A stretch of 60,000 bases of DNA from Cryptomeria japonica (GCF_030272615.1 NC_081405.1:309475374-309535373), one strand, 5' to 3'. Shown: positions 1 to 12,561, counted from the stretch's first letter. A program made the numbers and translations. Notes: generated by a model from the letters alone, not told the origin.

Positions 1-779
1 CGGGACATCTGAGTTGCACGGCCTTTCATTGGCTTGACCCGAAGTCTCCGACCCCCTCACACCGAGTCGGCCTTCATTCGACTGGTCAAAAAAACCCTTT
101 TTTGTCAAAATTTTTAAAAGGGTGACGCCCATCAAATTTGATGGAGACGATAATGAAACTACCCATGTGTGTTTGGGGTCATATTTGATGGTTCTTTCCA
201 GTTCAAGAGGGCTTATGTTTTCTTTTTCCCATATTGTTTTCCCTTTGGAAAATTGGGAGCTGTAATATTTTTTCCGTAAGGTCATAACTATTGCAAATTC
301 ACTCAAAATTGAGTCATTCCTTTTGCAAAGTTGTTTATTTTATCGTCTTCTTTCTAATACCTGATATCGCACTATCATAATAAAGTGCCCGATCATGCTT
401 TTGTAAGGAGTCGTTGACTACAATTTTCTATTAATTTGCACAATAAAAGAAAAATCAAAACTAAAGGGAAAAATCCATTCAAAGCTGTATTCAAATATCA
501 AGTGCACTCAATTATTAAGTGTTACTTTAAGGGGAATTAGGCTCGAATGTTCAAAACCACTCTTACCGCATTAAAGTACTACTTTAAAAAAATCTGAGTA
601 TCCAGAACTATAAATTGAATCATTTCTCATCAAAAAGAAGGTCAAAAGATAATGACCATGCCAAAGTCTAAAATTGACAGATGGGTTCTAAATTAATTAG
701 TAGGTGATCATATGTCACCATTCCCTCAATTATTTGTAAGTATCAATCTCTGCACTACATCCAAAATAATACTGAACCA
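1..779. other. No gene recognised
   Basis: AT-rich sequence with a short GC-richer edge at 1-110. No open frame with family resemblance, no RNA gene and no clear repeat end was found. Confidence 0.5.
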
Positions 780-1075
780 AACCTATCTTGACGTCCTAGG
801 AAAATGTACTGTTAAATTGGGATATAAATATGTCTATAATGTCTACTTTATTCCCGACCTATAAAAAAATTATCTTTCAGCATACGCACTCAACAAAATC
901 TAACATGATAGTTCAGTTCCCTAATAAATTAGCCTTCATTTGGGAAGCAACAGATCAAAAACTTATTGCAGTAGGCAAAATTTGCAACTTTGACTGCACC
1001 TTCATCTTTTCGCATTTCACATCTGGTGAAGAAGACAGTCATGATGTAACTTCAGAGCCTAGTATCAACTCTTGA
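780..1075 (+). pseudogene. Ty1/copia pre-integrase fragment (decayed)
   Basis: Read across several stops and a frame change, this stretch resembles the segment between protease and integrase of copia polyproteins. A part reading YVYNVYFIPDL matches the usual VxNVxxVPxL step, and a later part reading FIWEATDQKLIAVGKIC matches the usual short strand ending in ATGK. Only about 90 codons survive, with stops after the first motif. It probably belongs to the same remnant as the polypurine tract and LTR edge near 1870, on the same strand. The assignment rests on motif resemblance only. Confidence 0.4.
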
Positions 1076-1412
1076 CTTAGCTCAATTAGTTCTACATAGT
1101 AGAAAAATTGAACTCTACCTGATCTGTTGGTTGTAAAAACACTCATATAGTGTCAGATATTGAAAGTGTAAAAGTGAAATGTAAACACTAATTTATAAGC
1201 GTGTTGTCGGGAGGTTGCAGCATTGCAACTTGAATTGCATGGTTCCTACCTCATTAGAATGTGCTCACATCCACATCCTTTCTTCAGTTATTTACTTCAT
1301 TTCTTAGACCTCTATTATGATCTTTCTCGTTTAAAACACTACTTACTTCAATCAGTTTGCCAGAAATCTATTCCAGAAATTATATATCAAAACTATGTGT
1401 GGCTTATTTTCT

Positions 1413-1492
1413 CTATCTGCCAATTATGCCTTTGGAGTAAATGCAATGCACCCTATCTGCCAGTTATGCCTCTGGAGCAAATGCAATGCATG
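1413..1492. repeat. Tandem duplication, 2 x 40 bp
   Basis: Two adjacent 40-bp units, each starting CTATCTGCCA and containing GGAG(T/C)AAATGCAATGCA, differ at a few positions. It lies in the decayed span between the copia fragment and the LTR edge; no coding role is visible. Confidence 0.7.
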
Positions 1493-1865
1493 GAGCCAAA
1501 TGCAAGTTAAAGATGAAGAATTAGGAGGATTACAAGAAGAGGAAAATCTTTTATCTCTTTTTTGGAAAGGAAAATTTTAAACCTTCGACATGCATCAGGA
1601 GTTCTACATATCTGCATCAGAATCAACATTGTCCTCATCTTCTAGAGGGGCTCTCTAATTCTTTCTCTCTTTCTGTATTCTCTCTTTTGGAGGATAATTT
1701 TTCTCCATTGGGTTTTCTATCTTACTTTGTTTATGAGAGATTGCTTTGTACATGAGTACCTTATCAAGCTTCATGGTTGGGACTCATTTTCATTTGCATT
1801 GTACATGGGTACCTCACCAAGCTAGTAGTCGAGACCCATTTCACTCATGCCCATGTAAGCTATGC

Positions 1866-2200
1866 TTAGGAGGGGTGTTAGTGCATAGTTTATGCTTAGA
1901 CTTATTAAGCCTACTTAGTCGTGCATTTACACTCGACACTTGTCCATGCAAGATGTCAAATCGATTAGGAGTTGTTAGAGAACCGTTGACTCTGATTCGA
2001 CACCTCACGCTACCTTTGTGGTAGGCAACCCACCACCACTCCATGTTTGAGGAGTCCTATCCTCATTTCATGGAGATCGGGTGCCTTTCCTAGCTCCTTT
2101 TTATATGTGCTCATAAGCTAATACATTTGGTCAACTTTGTTCAGTTTCATGTTAATATTGTGATTGTTTTATCTTCATTAGATCTTCATGTTTCACACAT
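1866..2200 (+). mobile_element. 3' end of a copia remnant: polypurine tract and LTR start
   Basis: A purine run TAGGAGGGG at 1867-1875 is followed directly by TGTTAG, a typical LTR start. The preceding 180 bases resemble the spacer between RNase H and polypurine tract of the copia element at 41880-42050, including a repeated TACATG(A/G)GTACCT phrase. The right LTR edge was not located, so the end coordinate is nominal. Confidence 0.4.
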
Positions 2201-3122
2201 ATAACATACCATAATCATAATCTTTAAGGACATGGGTTGGAAGAGAGACAGATAAACGAGGGAGAGATATATTTTGTGAATTAAAAATAAGTTCACAACC
2301 ATGGTTCTCTGATTTTGTTTTGAAAATGTAATGATGCATGACTTGATCACAAACTAGGTATTGACATCTACCTAAAATGCCACAAACTGATCCGTTATTC
2401 ACACATGGTCCAATGGAACAAATATGTCAATTTTGGCAATTCTTAGAGTAATTAATTCTGGACCCATGTAAAATAAATTAATAAACCATCATTTTTTAAA
2501 CTTTGGTGGTTTTTACTTCTTCTTTTGTGTTGAATGATTCAAAAGATAGTATTTACTGTATATAGAAATGCATATCTTATATTGTACAAACATTTTCTAT
2601 TATTCATAGTTCTACATAAATCTACGCTTAATCATAATTATAAATCTAAGACTTTTAATATATATTACTATGGATGTAACCATTACACCTCTATTTCATG
2701 CAAGCATTTAATTATTTACTTTTTTATATAAAATTTTGAATACCGATGACAAATTCTATTTCCTTAGTAATAATGGTGGAATGTGCAAGTGGAGTCTTTT
2801 AATCAATACACATAAGTGATTTGGACATTGAAATGATGATCAAATCTAAAATTAGATTCTGTATAAAACGATGATTGAATAGTTTGCATACGACATCATC
2901 ATGTGAGGGAACGGAGAAACAATGTATTTAATTTATTATATTGTTAAAAAATTGTGATTGACACGTTGAACGTATCAACCGACGATAGTGGGCAACAAGA
3001 TAAAAGATGACAAGACATTTAATCTATCCTTCGCCATCTTAAGGCAACTATCTCCTCCAAAAGTGCGTTTCATGAATAATATTTTTTTTGTTTAATTTAC
3101 TAAATTTGATATAGCTTCTGTT
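2201..3122. other. No gene recognised
   Basis: AT-rich sequence upstream of the sulfotransferase remnant. It could hold the decayed 5' part or an intron of that gene, but no sulfotransferase N-terminal phosphosulfate-binding motif could be read. Confidence 0.4.
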
Positions 3123-3695
3123 TGTTACCATTCTCTCTCTGACCATCTTCCTTACTCTGCTCTTCCATCTCAAATCACTTCTTTGTTCTGCCAAATGATT
3201 TAAATCGCTCGAAATCCCAAGGACACTTTCGTTTTCCAGTGATTTATATCGCTCGAAGTTCTTGTCTGCACTGCAAACTGTTTTCAATGGTGAAACGACA
3301 TCTTCTATTTCAAAGGAAGTATTCTTTGACTCCTTCGTTAATGGTGTTTCTCTTTATGGTCCTTTTGTTGATCATTTCTGCTTTTGGAATGCGAGTAGGA
3401 ATCAGAGTAACATCTTGTTTTTTACTTATGAAGATATAAAGGCAGATTTTTTGTCCCACATCAAAAAGATCTCCGATTTCTTGGGGCAATCCTCTTTGAC
3501 AGATGAAGACATTCGTCGCATAGACAGTCAATGCAGCTTTCAATGTCTTTCCGCTCTAGATGTTAACAGAAATGGTAAACTGAGTTTCAAAAATACTGAG
3601 TTGAACAATAGATCTCTTTTTCGGAAAGGTGAAGTTGGTGACTGGAAGAATCATTTCACCCCAGAAATGAACAGCCGTATGGATTTGGCAGTGGA
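3123..3695 (+). pseudogene. Cytosolic sulfotransferase pseudogene, main part
   Basis: The family transfers sulfate from PAPS to hydroxyl groups of small molecules in the cytosol. Three blocks are readable: HLPYSALP at about 3144, IARNPKDTFV at 3204-3233 (the PAPS-binding Arg-Asn-Pro-Lys-Asp turn), and from 3262 an open stretch of about 145 codons with FVNGVSLYGPF, the FFTYEDIKAD strand and, near the C terminus, FRKGEVGDWKNHFT, the conserved region IV that contacts the PAPS 3'-phosphate. Lesions: a TAA at 3201-3203 where the family has Tyr, and a one-base frame change in the T run at 3232-3235. The reading is cut at 3695 by the gypsy-type element and resumes at 15807. No N-terminal third was found. 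Confidence 0.85.
3691..3695. repeat. Target-site duplication GTGGA (left)
   Basis: GTGGA directly precedes the left LTR (TGATCTGTAATT). The same five bases follow the right LTR at 15807-15811, defining the insertion of the gypsy-type element in the sulfotransferase reading frame. Confidence 0.85.
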
Positions 3696-4980
3696 TGATC
3701 TGTAATTGAGGCTTACAAATTAAATTAATTCCTGTTTCAAATTATAGATTTATCTCGATTTCAAACAGAATTGCGTGGTTATGTTTTTTTAATCATTGAA
3801 ATTACAAAAGCTAAGTTCACTTATTCTTTTGCACAACTTATTAATGTTAAAATATAACTTAAAGAAGAAATTAAAAATGAATAAAGAAGAAATTAAAAAC
3901 GAAACAAATATAAGAGAATTAGAAGATAGAAGCGAGATCACGAGCTTGACAACGGAGTTCGTTCAATATGAGCTACATCTTCGGGTCCACTCCTCAATCT
4001 AGGACCGTTTTATTAGTATCGCCAAGCAAAACTCCTTGTTACGATATTCAAGCTTTGGAAAAATCTGCATCAAAAGAACTCACAATCTCTCTCACTTTTT
4101 TACAATTCTTGGTGCACAGTAGCACCTTGCAATCTCCTCTTAGCAATTCTCCACTTTCAACACCACTTCAATGAGTTTTCCATCGTACACTACCCCCTTT
4201 TATACAAGAAAATTGTTCATATTGGTATAAAATCAATTGATTTTGCAATATCACCTTATCTCTCCATTTCTACATATAAAATCTTGAAAAATCTCCTCTT
4301 TACAAATACAATAAATCTTGTTTAACATTAACCTCCCAATTTGTTTTAAAACAATATGTTATTTAGCCCTTTATGGAGGTTATCCGTGCTTTTACATTTG
4401 AAAATTTTTTTTTGTTCTAAATAAGGTCTTTTATCCCCTTATTAATAGGTGAAGGAGATTTTAAAATCTTTTGAAATCTTTCAAAAGCCATTTAAATAGC
4501 CTCTAATATTCTCCTAATAAAATGGGCTTATAAAACTTTATGTTTAGGGGATTTAAATCTTATTTAAAGATTTATGTAAACGGAGGGATTTTCCTTTTAT
4601 CATAAAGAATGTTAAAGCAAAAGGATTTTAAGGCATAGGTTAAGGGATTAAATCCCACCAAAACTTCCTTAATTTATTTATTTATTTATTTTTTAAATCA
4701 TATATTTTTTTCTATTAATAATATGGTTTAATCCATATTTATGCCAAGTCACTACTCTTGCCATGTCATATGCCATGTGTCCTGCCAAGTGTCACATTTT
4801 GGTGATGCCACATCATAATTTGGACCAAAACTTTGACTGGTCATAACTTCTGCATATGGACTCCTCTTGAGCCCATTCAAGTTGTGTTAGAACCGTGTCA
4901 GCGAGCCCTACACAATGATGCCATTTTTGTGGGATTTTGAGGCTGCGAAATTTTTAGGTTTTTCTAGATCCACCTGTATA
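3696..4980 (-). repeat. 3' LTR of the gypsy-type element
   Basis: This block matches 14546-15806 over its whole length, from TGATCTRTAATT to TCTAGATCCACCTG, with scattered differences. The inner edge abuts a purine-rich stretch on the minus strand (GAGGAGGAATT, plus-strand 4981-4990), a plausible polypurine tract. Confidence 0.85.
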
Positions 4981-5194
4981 ATTCCTCCTCATTGAGAAGC
5001 TTTTGGACCTCCAAAAGGTCTATTTTACGTACAATTTGAGCTAGGGCAATTTCACCCCACTTGCCCAGTATCATATGTCCTTCCTACTGAAAGCTTGAGC
5101 ATAGATGACCCTTCACAAACAGAAAGAAATATGAGATAGCTTTGCCGATACAATCAACTACTTGTTCATTGATATTCACTGTCACATTCATCAA

Positions 5195-6659
5195 TCACAT
5201 AGACATAACTAGGAGAATAAGAAGTACTAGTACTGAATACACTAACGTGAAGGAAAAAGTATCAACATTCTGAATCTCCTGAACAAGAGCATTATTAGAA
5301 GATGAAACATTCAAACCCTTGGTTACCATCTCTGGCTGAAGGCCTGACTCTTCTTGCAGCTTATCCTTATACTGTGTTGTTTGTGACACCATATCATGTT
5401 TCAAATTTCCATGCTTGGTATCACTAGCTATTACAGACATAAGGGTTAAAGAATTGCTTGCACTTACAATCATTTTTAAATGTCTTATTTTTTCAAGAGA
5501 CTTCTCACATTTCATGTGATGAGATTTTACACTGAATTCAAGTCCATCTTTAAACAAATGATACCTATTATGTTCCCTGTAGAAAATGGTTTTTTTGTCA
5601 TACAAATAAGGACTGCCTAGAACCATCCCACATACGTCAAGCGGAATTACATCTAACTCTACCTCATCTACAAACTTGGATGTGATTGAAAATCGGAGTC
5701 TACATTGTTTTGATACATGTAACCGAGCATTATCGTGCACCCAAACCAATGGATATGGTCTAGGATGAGGTGTTATTTTTAATCCCAATTTCTTAACAAC
5801 TTGTTCAGAGATTAGGTTCACTTGTGATCCACTATCTATGAGTGTACCAATTTTACTTTGTTTTGGAATAGCCCGTATGTGAAACAATTCATTCCTTTTG
5901 ATTTCAACAGAAACCTCATTACACTTTATAGAAGAAGTATGGGAACTAGTATTATCAATAGGAACAATACATTTTATACCCACAACTATTATCTTGGATT
6001 CGTCACCACAATCTGAACCAAGGTCTTGCATGATGGTTGTGGTCTTTATCTTACCCTTTTGATTTTTTATCCACTTGGGTTTCTGATCAAGATGCAATTT
6101 CCAACATTTTGCATCTTCGTGCCCTTCTCTTTTGTAGTGTGAGCAATAAGGTTTGTCCTTCTCTTTCTTTGCAAAATTTGTTTGCTGCATTTTCTCCTTC
6201 CGTTTCTTCCTCCCTTTGTCTTTACTGGATTCCATGAAAAGACTATCATGGCTATTCCTTGAGCTTGTTTCCAAATGGATAGCTTGCACACTAACTTCAT
6301 CAAGCTTAGTTAGATGAATCATAAGTATTGTATGTCTCAAATTTTCTTGCGTTTATAAAGGAATGCCCAAAATTAAAGATCTTTTCCTAAACTCTTGTGT
6401 ATATTCCTGCACACTTTGTCCTTTATCTTAACTTAACAATTGTCAATTTATTACTATTTTTTGCATGTGACCTAATGGATGAAATCATTTCTTAAGTGCA
6501 GGTGTAAACTCAAACCAAGAAGAAATTATTTTACCCTATCGGTTAAGATCTTCCCGAGTTCTGCTCTCCCACTAGATTAAGGTTGTGCCTCCCAGGCAAA
6601 GAGTAGCTAACTGGATCTTTGAGGCATCATCAATAAAATTATATATCCTGCAATAAAAT
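5195..6659 (-). pseudogene. Gypsy-type gag C-terminal half and aspartic protease
   Basis: Reading begins right at the copia insertion near 6660 and continues the gag frame interrupted at 13994. The first part (6659-6340) is a retrotransposon-gag core with several stops, including the family feature of LGG followed by aromatic residues. From 6340 it is open for 381 codons: a Lys-rich stretch, a zinc knuckle in which the second Cys is Tyr (CSHYKREGHEDAKC), then a retropepsin with the active-site triad in GTLIDSGSQVNLIS and a flap-like strand further on (GMVLGSPYLYD). It ends in a hydrophobic tail without any RT domain. It would have built the particle core and cleaved it. The protease looks undamaged; the gag does not. 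Confidence 0.8.
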
Positions 6660-6664
6660 TCAAC
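6660..6664. repeat. Target-site duplication TCAAC (left)
   Basis: TCAAC abuts the copia LTR starting TGATGAATAATG at 6665. The second copy is at 13994-13998. Confidence 0.85.
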
Positions 6665-8099
6665 TGATGAATAATGATGAAGAACAAATACCCTAATCGG
6701 TACTGAGAGAGGAGGGGTGAATTAGTACAAACAAAAACTTCTCAACAACTTATCAAGTTAAAACAATGCTAACCGATTGTCTTCATCATTGAACTTAACC
6801 ATGGCAATACCGATTAAACACAGTAAGACTTCAAATAGCTAAACCAGTAAAACTGAATACTTCAAATAACATTCAATACCTGATAACTACTTCACCAATA
6901 TACTCATGCATGTGTTGTATCAGTAATACCATAACCATTAGCTTTGCATGCATATTCACCTAAACAAAGACTCCTCAATCATCACATGAAAAATGCACAA
7001 TTCATGACACATAGATTTTTCACGTGGAAACCCAAATGGGAAAAACCACAGTGGGGATGAATACCCACAAGCTTGTTTTTGAACTCTTTTGAATCTTACT
7101 ATGTTAGGATCCTAGTCTGGTTAAAGACTTTACAATAAGGTTCTATTAGGAACTGATCCTGTTAAAGATCACTCAGTTAAGGGATGGCTATATACCCTGT
7201 TAAAGGTTGAAACCCTGTTAAAGGTCACCTCACTAGAGGATTTGAAGAACTCAATGATCTTGTGTCACCTAGTTAGAGTATTTGCAATAAGCCTGTTATA
7301 GATACGTGGTAAAGATATTTTCCTACTGTTGAAATGGTTAGAAGACAACATGTAAATCTCTGAACTGATAACAACACTACATGCTAAGGCACATCCTTTT
7401 CAGCTCCTCTACTCTGCAATCACACTTAGTAAATTTCCACTCATAGGTCTGGCAAGTATCTCATCACTCAAATACAATCATAACATTTTCCAACACCAAC
7501 AATAACAAAAATCATCGACCTTATAAACAACAATTAGGTCACTAGCATAAACCTTAAACCCTAAACATTTTAGGTTTACAATTACAAGTGGTCCAATCCT
7601 GACCGTTCAAACACTTTGCATAGAATAAAACAATCTCAAACAGATCACAAGTCATTATGCATCATCCATTCTTCACCGCATATAGAAATTAGTAACCCAT
7701 TACACTCTCTTCACATACTGCTAAGAAGAATATTCATTCCCGAGGTAGACATTTAATGCAATCAATCTTCACATGCAAGATCCTCAAGGAAATCCTTCAC
7801 GTGTACAAAACTGACGTGGCATATCGATCTCATCCTTATCTCTTAGTTAATTCATCACAAAATGTCTTTGGTTGCATCGTAGAAGCTAGATTGCAAAACT
7901 GGAAACCCCAGAGCTGAGACTACCAACCGGTAGTCACACTTAGTGAAACCCTGACACCAGTCCACTTGATCTCTTCATATCGGTTCTCCTACTTGAACAT
8001 CAATAACAAATTCTTCCAATCTTCATATTTGTTCACCTACACTTATTGACATCAATGACAACATAAATTATCATCATACCGGTTCATCATATGCCAATA
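6665..8099 (-). repeat. 3' LTR of nested copia
   Basis: 1,435 bp, matching 12562-13993. In element orientation it starts TATTGGCATATGATGAACC (TG changed to TA) and ends TCATTATTCATCA. The outer edge carries the target duplication, the inner edge the polypurine tract. Confidence 0.9.
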
Positions 8100-8113
8100 G
8101 TATCCCCCTTTGG
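8100..8113 (-). promoter_or_regulatory. Polypurine tract of nested copia
   Basis: On the minus strand the bases just before the 3' LTR read CCAAAGGGGGATAC, a purine run of the kind that primes plus-strand DNA synthesis. Confidence 0.75.
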
Positions 8114-8387
8114 CATTGATAGAAATACTTAGTGTAGCATTGCAACTATAAACAACATATACCAGTGCAACTATAACATATATCTTCTCCCTTATCATAT
8201 ATCTTCTCCATTATCATATATCTTCATCACTTCAGATATCTTCTCCCTCATACATCAGATATGCCAAAGTGGAGGTAAAAGCTTCCATTCTCCACTATGT
8301 TCCTCCCCCTATGGAGTAGCATCCTTCAAGACATCAATTCTGAAATATTTGACACTATAGTACCTGACTTATGCAGAGCACACATTT

Positions 8388-8951
8388 TTAATTTACTTTA
8401 TGAAGGGGTAGAACCACTAATTCACCTCTCAAATAGGTAAACATAGTTTTCGGTAAGGGCTTAGTGAATATGTCTGCTAGTTGTTCCTTACTGGAAACGT
8501 GTTCTAATACAACCTCTTTGTTTTGAACCTTCTCTCTCAAGAAATGATACTTGAGCTCAATGTGCTTAGTTCTAGCATGCAATACTCGATTCTTGGAAAT
8601 ATTTAATGCACTTGTGTTGTCACAAAATATACTCACCAGTTCAGATATAGGTACTTTGAAACCATCCAATACATGTTTCATCCAGATTGCTTGAGTGCAG
8701 TTCATAAATGTTGCCACATACTCCACTTCAGCTGTAGACTGAGAAATACAGCTCTGCTTCTTACTCATCCATGAGACTAGTTTTCCACCAAGAAAGAAAG
8801 CTCCATCGATTGTTCTCTTCCAGTCATCCACATTACCTGCCCAATCTACATCGGTAAATACATTGAGAATAAAATCACCATTGTATGGATACCACAATCC
8901 ATAATCAACTGTCGCTTTTAGGTATCTAAGAATCCTCTTGACTGCTACCAA
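8388..8951 (-). pseudogene. Copia RNase H domain
   Basis: Open for 187 codons. RNase H degrades the RNA strand during reverse transcription. Visible are the first catalytic Asp in FTDVDWAGN, the Glu in STAEVEYVA, the Asp in IFCDNTSA and the late block ARTKHIELKYHFLRE, followed by the family signature QLADIFTKPLP. It starts inside the polyprotein (the apparent first residue is not a real start) and follows the RT after a stop near 8970. The catalytic set looks complete. Confidence 0.88.
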
Positions 8952-8972
8952 GTGGGATTCTCTTCGACTTTT

Positions 8973-9599
8973 CTAAAAATGGGCCACAATGCCCACTAAA
9001 TGAGCAATATCCAGTCTGTTGTATACCACATAGTGTAGCTTATGGATCATTGACTGGTAATCCTTCTCATTCACCAACGTTGAATCATCTTCCTTAGTCA
9101 ATTTGCAGCGGGTCACCATTGGTGTACCAATCGGTTTTCTCTCCTCCATGCCAAAGGTCTTAAATACCTCTTTGACATACTTGGACTGGGTGATAAAGAT
9201 ACCTTCTTTTATCAGTTGAATATGTAGACCAATGAAGAAATTTATCTCTCCAATCAGAGATATCTCAAAATCTTTCTTCATTTCATCTGTAAATGCATGG
9301 CTCATTTCATAATCTCCTCCAAAGATTATGTCATCTACAAACACTTCATAGATCAGAATCAGATCACCTTCAGATTTCAGGTAGATGTTTTTTTCCTCAC
9401 TTATTCTTTTAAATCCTATCTTCACAAGATGAGAGTGTAACCATTCATACCATGCCCTTGGTGCTTGTTTCAATCCATATAGAGCCTTGTGTAATCTACA
9501 CACCATGTTACTATCTTTTGATAAGGCAAACCCATCTGGTTGCTTAATATACACTTCTTCTCCTAGGATTCCACTCAAGAATGCACACTTCACATCCAT
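8973..9599 (-). pseudogene. Copia reverse transcriptase, C-terminal two thirds
   Basis: Open for 208 codons. It begins at MDVKCAFLSG, the first RT Asp motif, continues through LYGLKQAPRAWYE, and carries the catalytic FVDDIIFGG box about 110 residues in. It ends after the thumb-connection with a stop at 8970-8975. Upstream RT residues (9600-9900) are readable only in pieces with stops. It would copy element RNA into cDNA inside the particle. Confidence 0.88.
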
Positions 9600-10159
9600 T
9601 TAGTATACCTTGAATCCTTTAAATGTTGCAAATGTAAGTAGAATTCGAACACCTTCTAGTCTAGCCACTCGGGCAAAGGTTTCTCCGTAGTCTTCTCCCT
9701 CTTTGTGACCATATCCCTTGCATATAAGTCTTGCCTTGTTCCTTACAACTGCACCTTCTTCATTCAGCTTATTCCTGAAGACCCATTTGGTACCTATGAC
9801 ATTCTTGTGTTACGGTCTGGGTACCAAAGACCATGTTGCATTCTTTTCTATCTGGTCCAGCTCCTCTTCCATTGCCTTAATCCATTCTTCATTTGTAAGT
9901 TCCTCTAATGGTCTTAGGCTCAAATTTAGAAAATCATGCAAGAGTTTTCTTTCACCTTTCTTCTTGTGAGTATCCCTGCATCTTTATCTCCTATGATCTT
10001 CTTCAGATCATGATGTAGTTTCACATATCTAGGAATGACTCTAGCTAGTTCTTCTTGCTTTTCCTCTTCTTCTTCTTCTCCATCTTCTTCTTCACCTACT
10101 ACATCTTCTACTGGTACAGGAACACTAAGGTCTTTGCTTGTATCTTTCTTAGCCGGTTC
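9600..10159 (-). pseudogene. Copia polyprotein linker and RT N terminus (broken)
   Basis: On the minus strand this shows an acidic Glu-rich linker (about 10100-10030) between integrase and RT, then short RT N-terminal pieces broken by many stops. No other gene is seen here on either strand. Confidence 0.6.
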
Positions 10160-11080
10160 CTAGAAGATTACACTCGATTCAACTTCCTTTTGCTCGTTGT
10201 TGGTTTCCTCAGGTTTCTCAAGGGATTCATCAACCCTAACATTGACACTCTCAACAATTTTTTGAGTCCTATTGTTGTAGCACTTGAGAGATTTACTTTT
10301 AGTGGAATATCCTAGAAATATTCCTTCCTCACATTTAGCATCAAGCTTGCTTAGATGCTTACCTCTCTTGATATAACACTTACTGCCAAATACTTTAAAA
10401 TAACTCACAATGGGAGTCTTCCCAGTCCAGTACTCATAGGGGGTTTTGCTTTTACCTTTCTTGATGAGTACTTGGTTCATAGTATAGACTGTAGTGCTCA
10501 CTTCTTCTCTCCAAAAAGTGTGAGCAACCTTTCCTTGGATCAACATTGTTTTGGTCGCTTCAACTAAAGTCCTCTTATTCCTTTCTGCTATGCTATTCTA
10601 TTGTGGTGTCCCTGGGGCAGACAATTGCCTCTTGATATCATTCTCTTCACAATACTTGTTGAATTCATCAGAAGTGAATTCACCTCCTTGATCAGTTCTT
10701 AGGCATTTTATCCTTTGACCACTTTCCTTCTCTATCAATGCTCTAAAGGCTTTAAACTTTCCAAATGCCTTAGACTTGTCTTTCAAGAATGTGACCCACA
10801 TCATTTTTAAGAAGACATCAGTAAGAATCATGAAATACCTATCTCCTTAAATACTTATAGTTTTCATTGGACCACACAGATCGGTGTGCACAAGATCAAG
10901 TAAGCTCTTTGTTGAAAAATAATCACCTTTTAAAGTTGAGGAAGACATCTTCCCAAGTTGGCATTCTCCGCACAAAGAATTCTCTCGTTTGTTCAGCAAA
11001 GGTAGTCCTCTTGCTACCTTGATCTTACTGGCTTTTATAATATTGTCAAAGTTTATATGAAAAAGTCTCCTATGCCATAT
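10160..11080 (-). pseudogene. Copia integrase
   Basis: Integrase inserts element cDNA into the genome. The minus strand shows the zinc-binding part (LFHINFDNI, later CGECQLGKMSS), then the catalytic core with Asp in VHTDLCGPM, Asp in RTDQGGEFTS and Glu in NSIAERNKRT, then the C-terminal region with GYSTKSKSLKCY. Stops break it near 10595 (where the family has Gln before Asn-Ser) and near 10845. The DDE residues are all present, so decay is by stops, not by loss of the active site. Confidence 0.85.
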
Positions 11081-11470
11081 CTAACTGTCATAAAACTTCG
11101 CCATCAGACACTGACTAATCTTGGCATTCAACTGGAACAAGCTACCTCTGGTCTGCTTACCAGTGGCAATAAGTTCACCACTCTTTCCAATTATACTGCA
11201 GACTCCACCATTGAACTCCAGAATGAGTCCTTTGTCATTTAGCTGATGAACACTCAAAAGGTTATGCTTAAGACCTTCTACCCAGTAGACATCATCTACA
11301 TTTCTCTTTCCATTTAGTGAGATGGATCCTTTACCTTTCACCAAGCATGGCGCATCATTTCAAAACCGAACAACACCTCCATCATATTCTTCTAGAGACA
11401 AAAAATTTCTTCAGTCACCAGTCATGTGGTGAGAACACCCACTATCAATAATCCACTCATTAGAGTTGTC
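11081..11470 (-). pseudogene. Copia protease and pre-integrase segment
   Basis: The minus strand reads WIIDSGCSHHMTG near 11460-11425, the copia aspartic-protease active site. After a short broken piece an 87-codon open stretch follows (11344-11081) with DVYWVEGLKHNLLSVHQL and LIATGK, the segment between protease and integrase. Confidence 0.8.
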
Positions 11471-11590
11471 AATGCGAGACACAAGGGCTTTCTTGTCATA
11501 CACTTCTTCCTTTATAGCTACAAACACCATGTCCTCATTCTCTTCATCCTCAAATTCTTCATCAATAACACCTTCATCCACTGCAATAAG

Positions 11591-12307
11591 TCAATTTCTC
11601 CTACCTCCTCCTTTATACTTTCTAAACTTCTCTGGTTTATCCTTATTGTCATTGTTAGGATAGTTAACAACTATATGTCCTATCTTATTGTAGGAAAAAT
11701 AGTTAAAAGGAAGCTTACCTTTGTATTTTCCAGTTCCTTTTGGAAGTCTCTTGGCAAGAAGAGCTTCAAACTCCATTAGAATCTCTTCATCATCCATATC
11801 GCTACATTGCTTGGATTCATAACTGGTACTTACTTCTTTTCCTTTTCTGGTTGGTGGAGCAGATGTTCTAAAGGCTGACTCAGTCTTTTGAACACTGCCA
11901 TTATAGCTATTCAACTCATATGTAGTCAACTTTGCAATGATAGAGTCTAAGGATACATTGGTTTTGTCAATAGGCCTTAGCTCCTGAATAGCAACAACTC
12001 TGATAGCATAGACCGGTAACAATGATCTCAAAACTTTACTAACAACAGTGGCATCATCAATTGTTCCACCAGTGCTCTTGATATCTCCAACCAGAGTCTT
12101 GATCCTTATGCCATATTGTTGAATGGTCTCTCCTTCAACCATCCTCAAGTCTTCAAATTTTCCTCTAAGGATATCTTCCTTAGCTTTCTTAAAATGCTCA
12201 TCACCACCATAAATGGTTTCCAGAGTGTCCCATACATCCTTAGGATTGTCCTTATCTTGTACATCATTGAACTCAATATGAAACATGCTACTAATAAGGG
12301 CTTCCAT
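11591..12307 (-). pseudogene. Copia gag (UBN2-type)
   Basis: Open for 238 codons. It has the helical gag core with DVWDTLETIYGG and EGETIQQYGIRIKTLV, then a charged hinge and a zinc-knuckle region. In the knuckle the expected Cys residues are Tyr (FNYFSYNKIGHIVVNYP), so RNA binding would be lost. Gag forms the particle. The true start lies upstream toward the primer site (12530-12308), where the frame is broken. Confidence 0.82.
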
Positions 12308-12547
12308 GACTTGCCCATTTTCTTGAATCTATCTTTTCTGATCATCAGTTAGAGTCCTAGTGGGGATAACATAGATATTCTCATCATAGCTCCAGTTTTG
12401 AGCACCCAAAGCCTTGATATAAATCTTCATTTTGTCCTTCCATATTTTGAAGTTATCTCTATTGAACTTAGGACATTCCCTCTTCATCATTAAAGCAGGA
12501 TCTTTTACCTCAAGCAGTTAAGCTTATATCATCGAGGACCTTGAGTT

Positions 12548-12559
12548 GCTCTGATACCA
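12548..12559 (-). promoter_or_regulatory. Primer-binding site, initiator Met tRNA
   Basis: The minus strand reads TGGTATCAGAGC two bases after the 5' LTR, the standard plant copia primer site complementary to the 3' end of initiator Met tRNA. Confidence 0.92.
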
Positions 12560-12561
12560 AT

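Noticed and set aside
5195-6340. Host aspartic protease gene
   Set aside because: A single DSG site preceded by a zinc knuckle and gag core within paired LTRs identifies it as retrotransposon protease.
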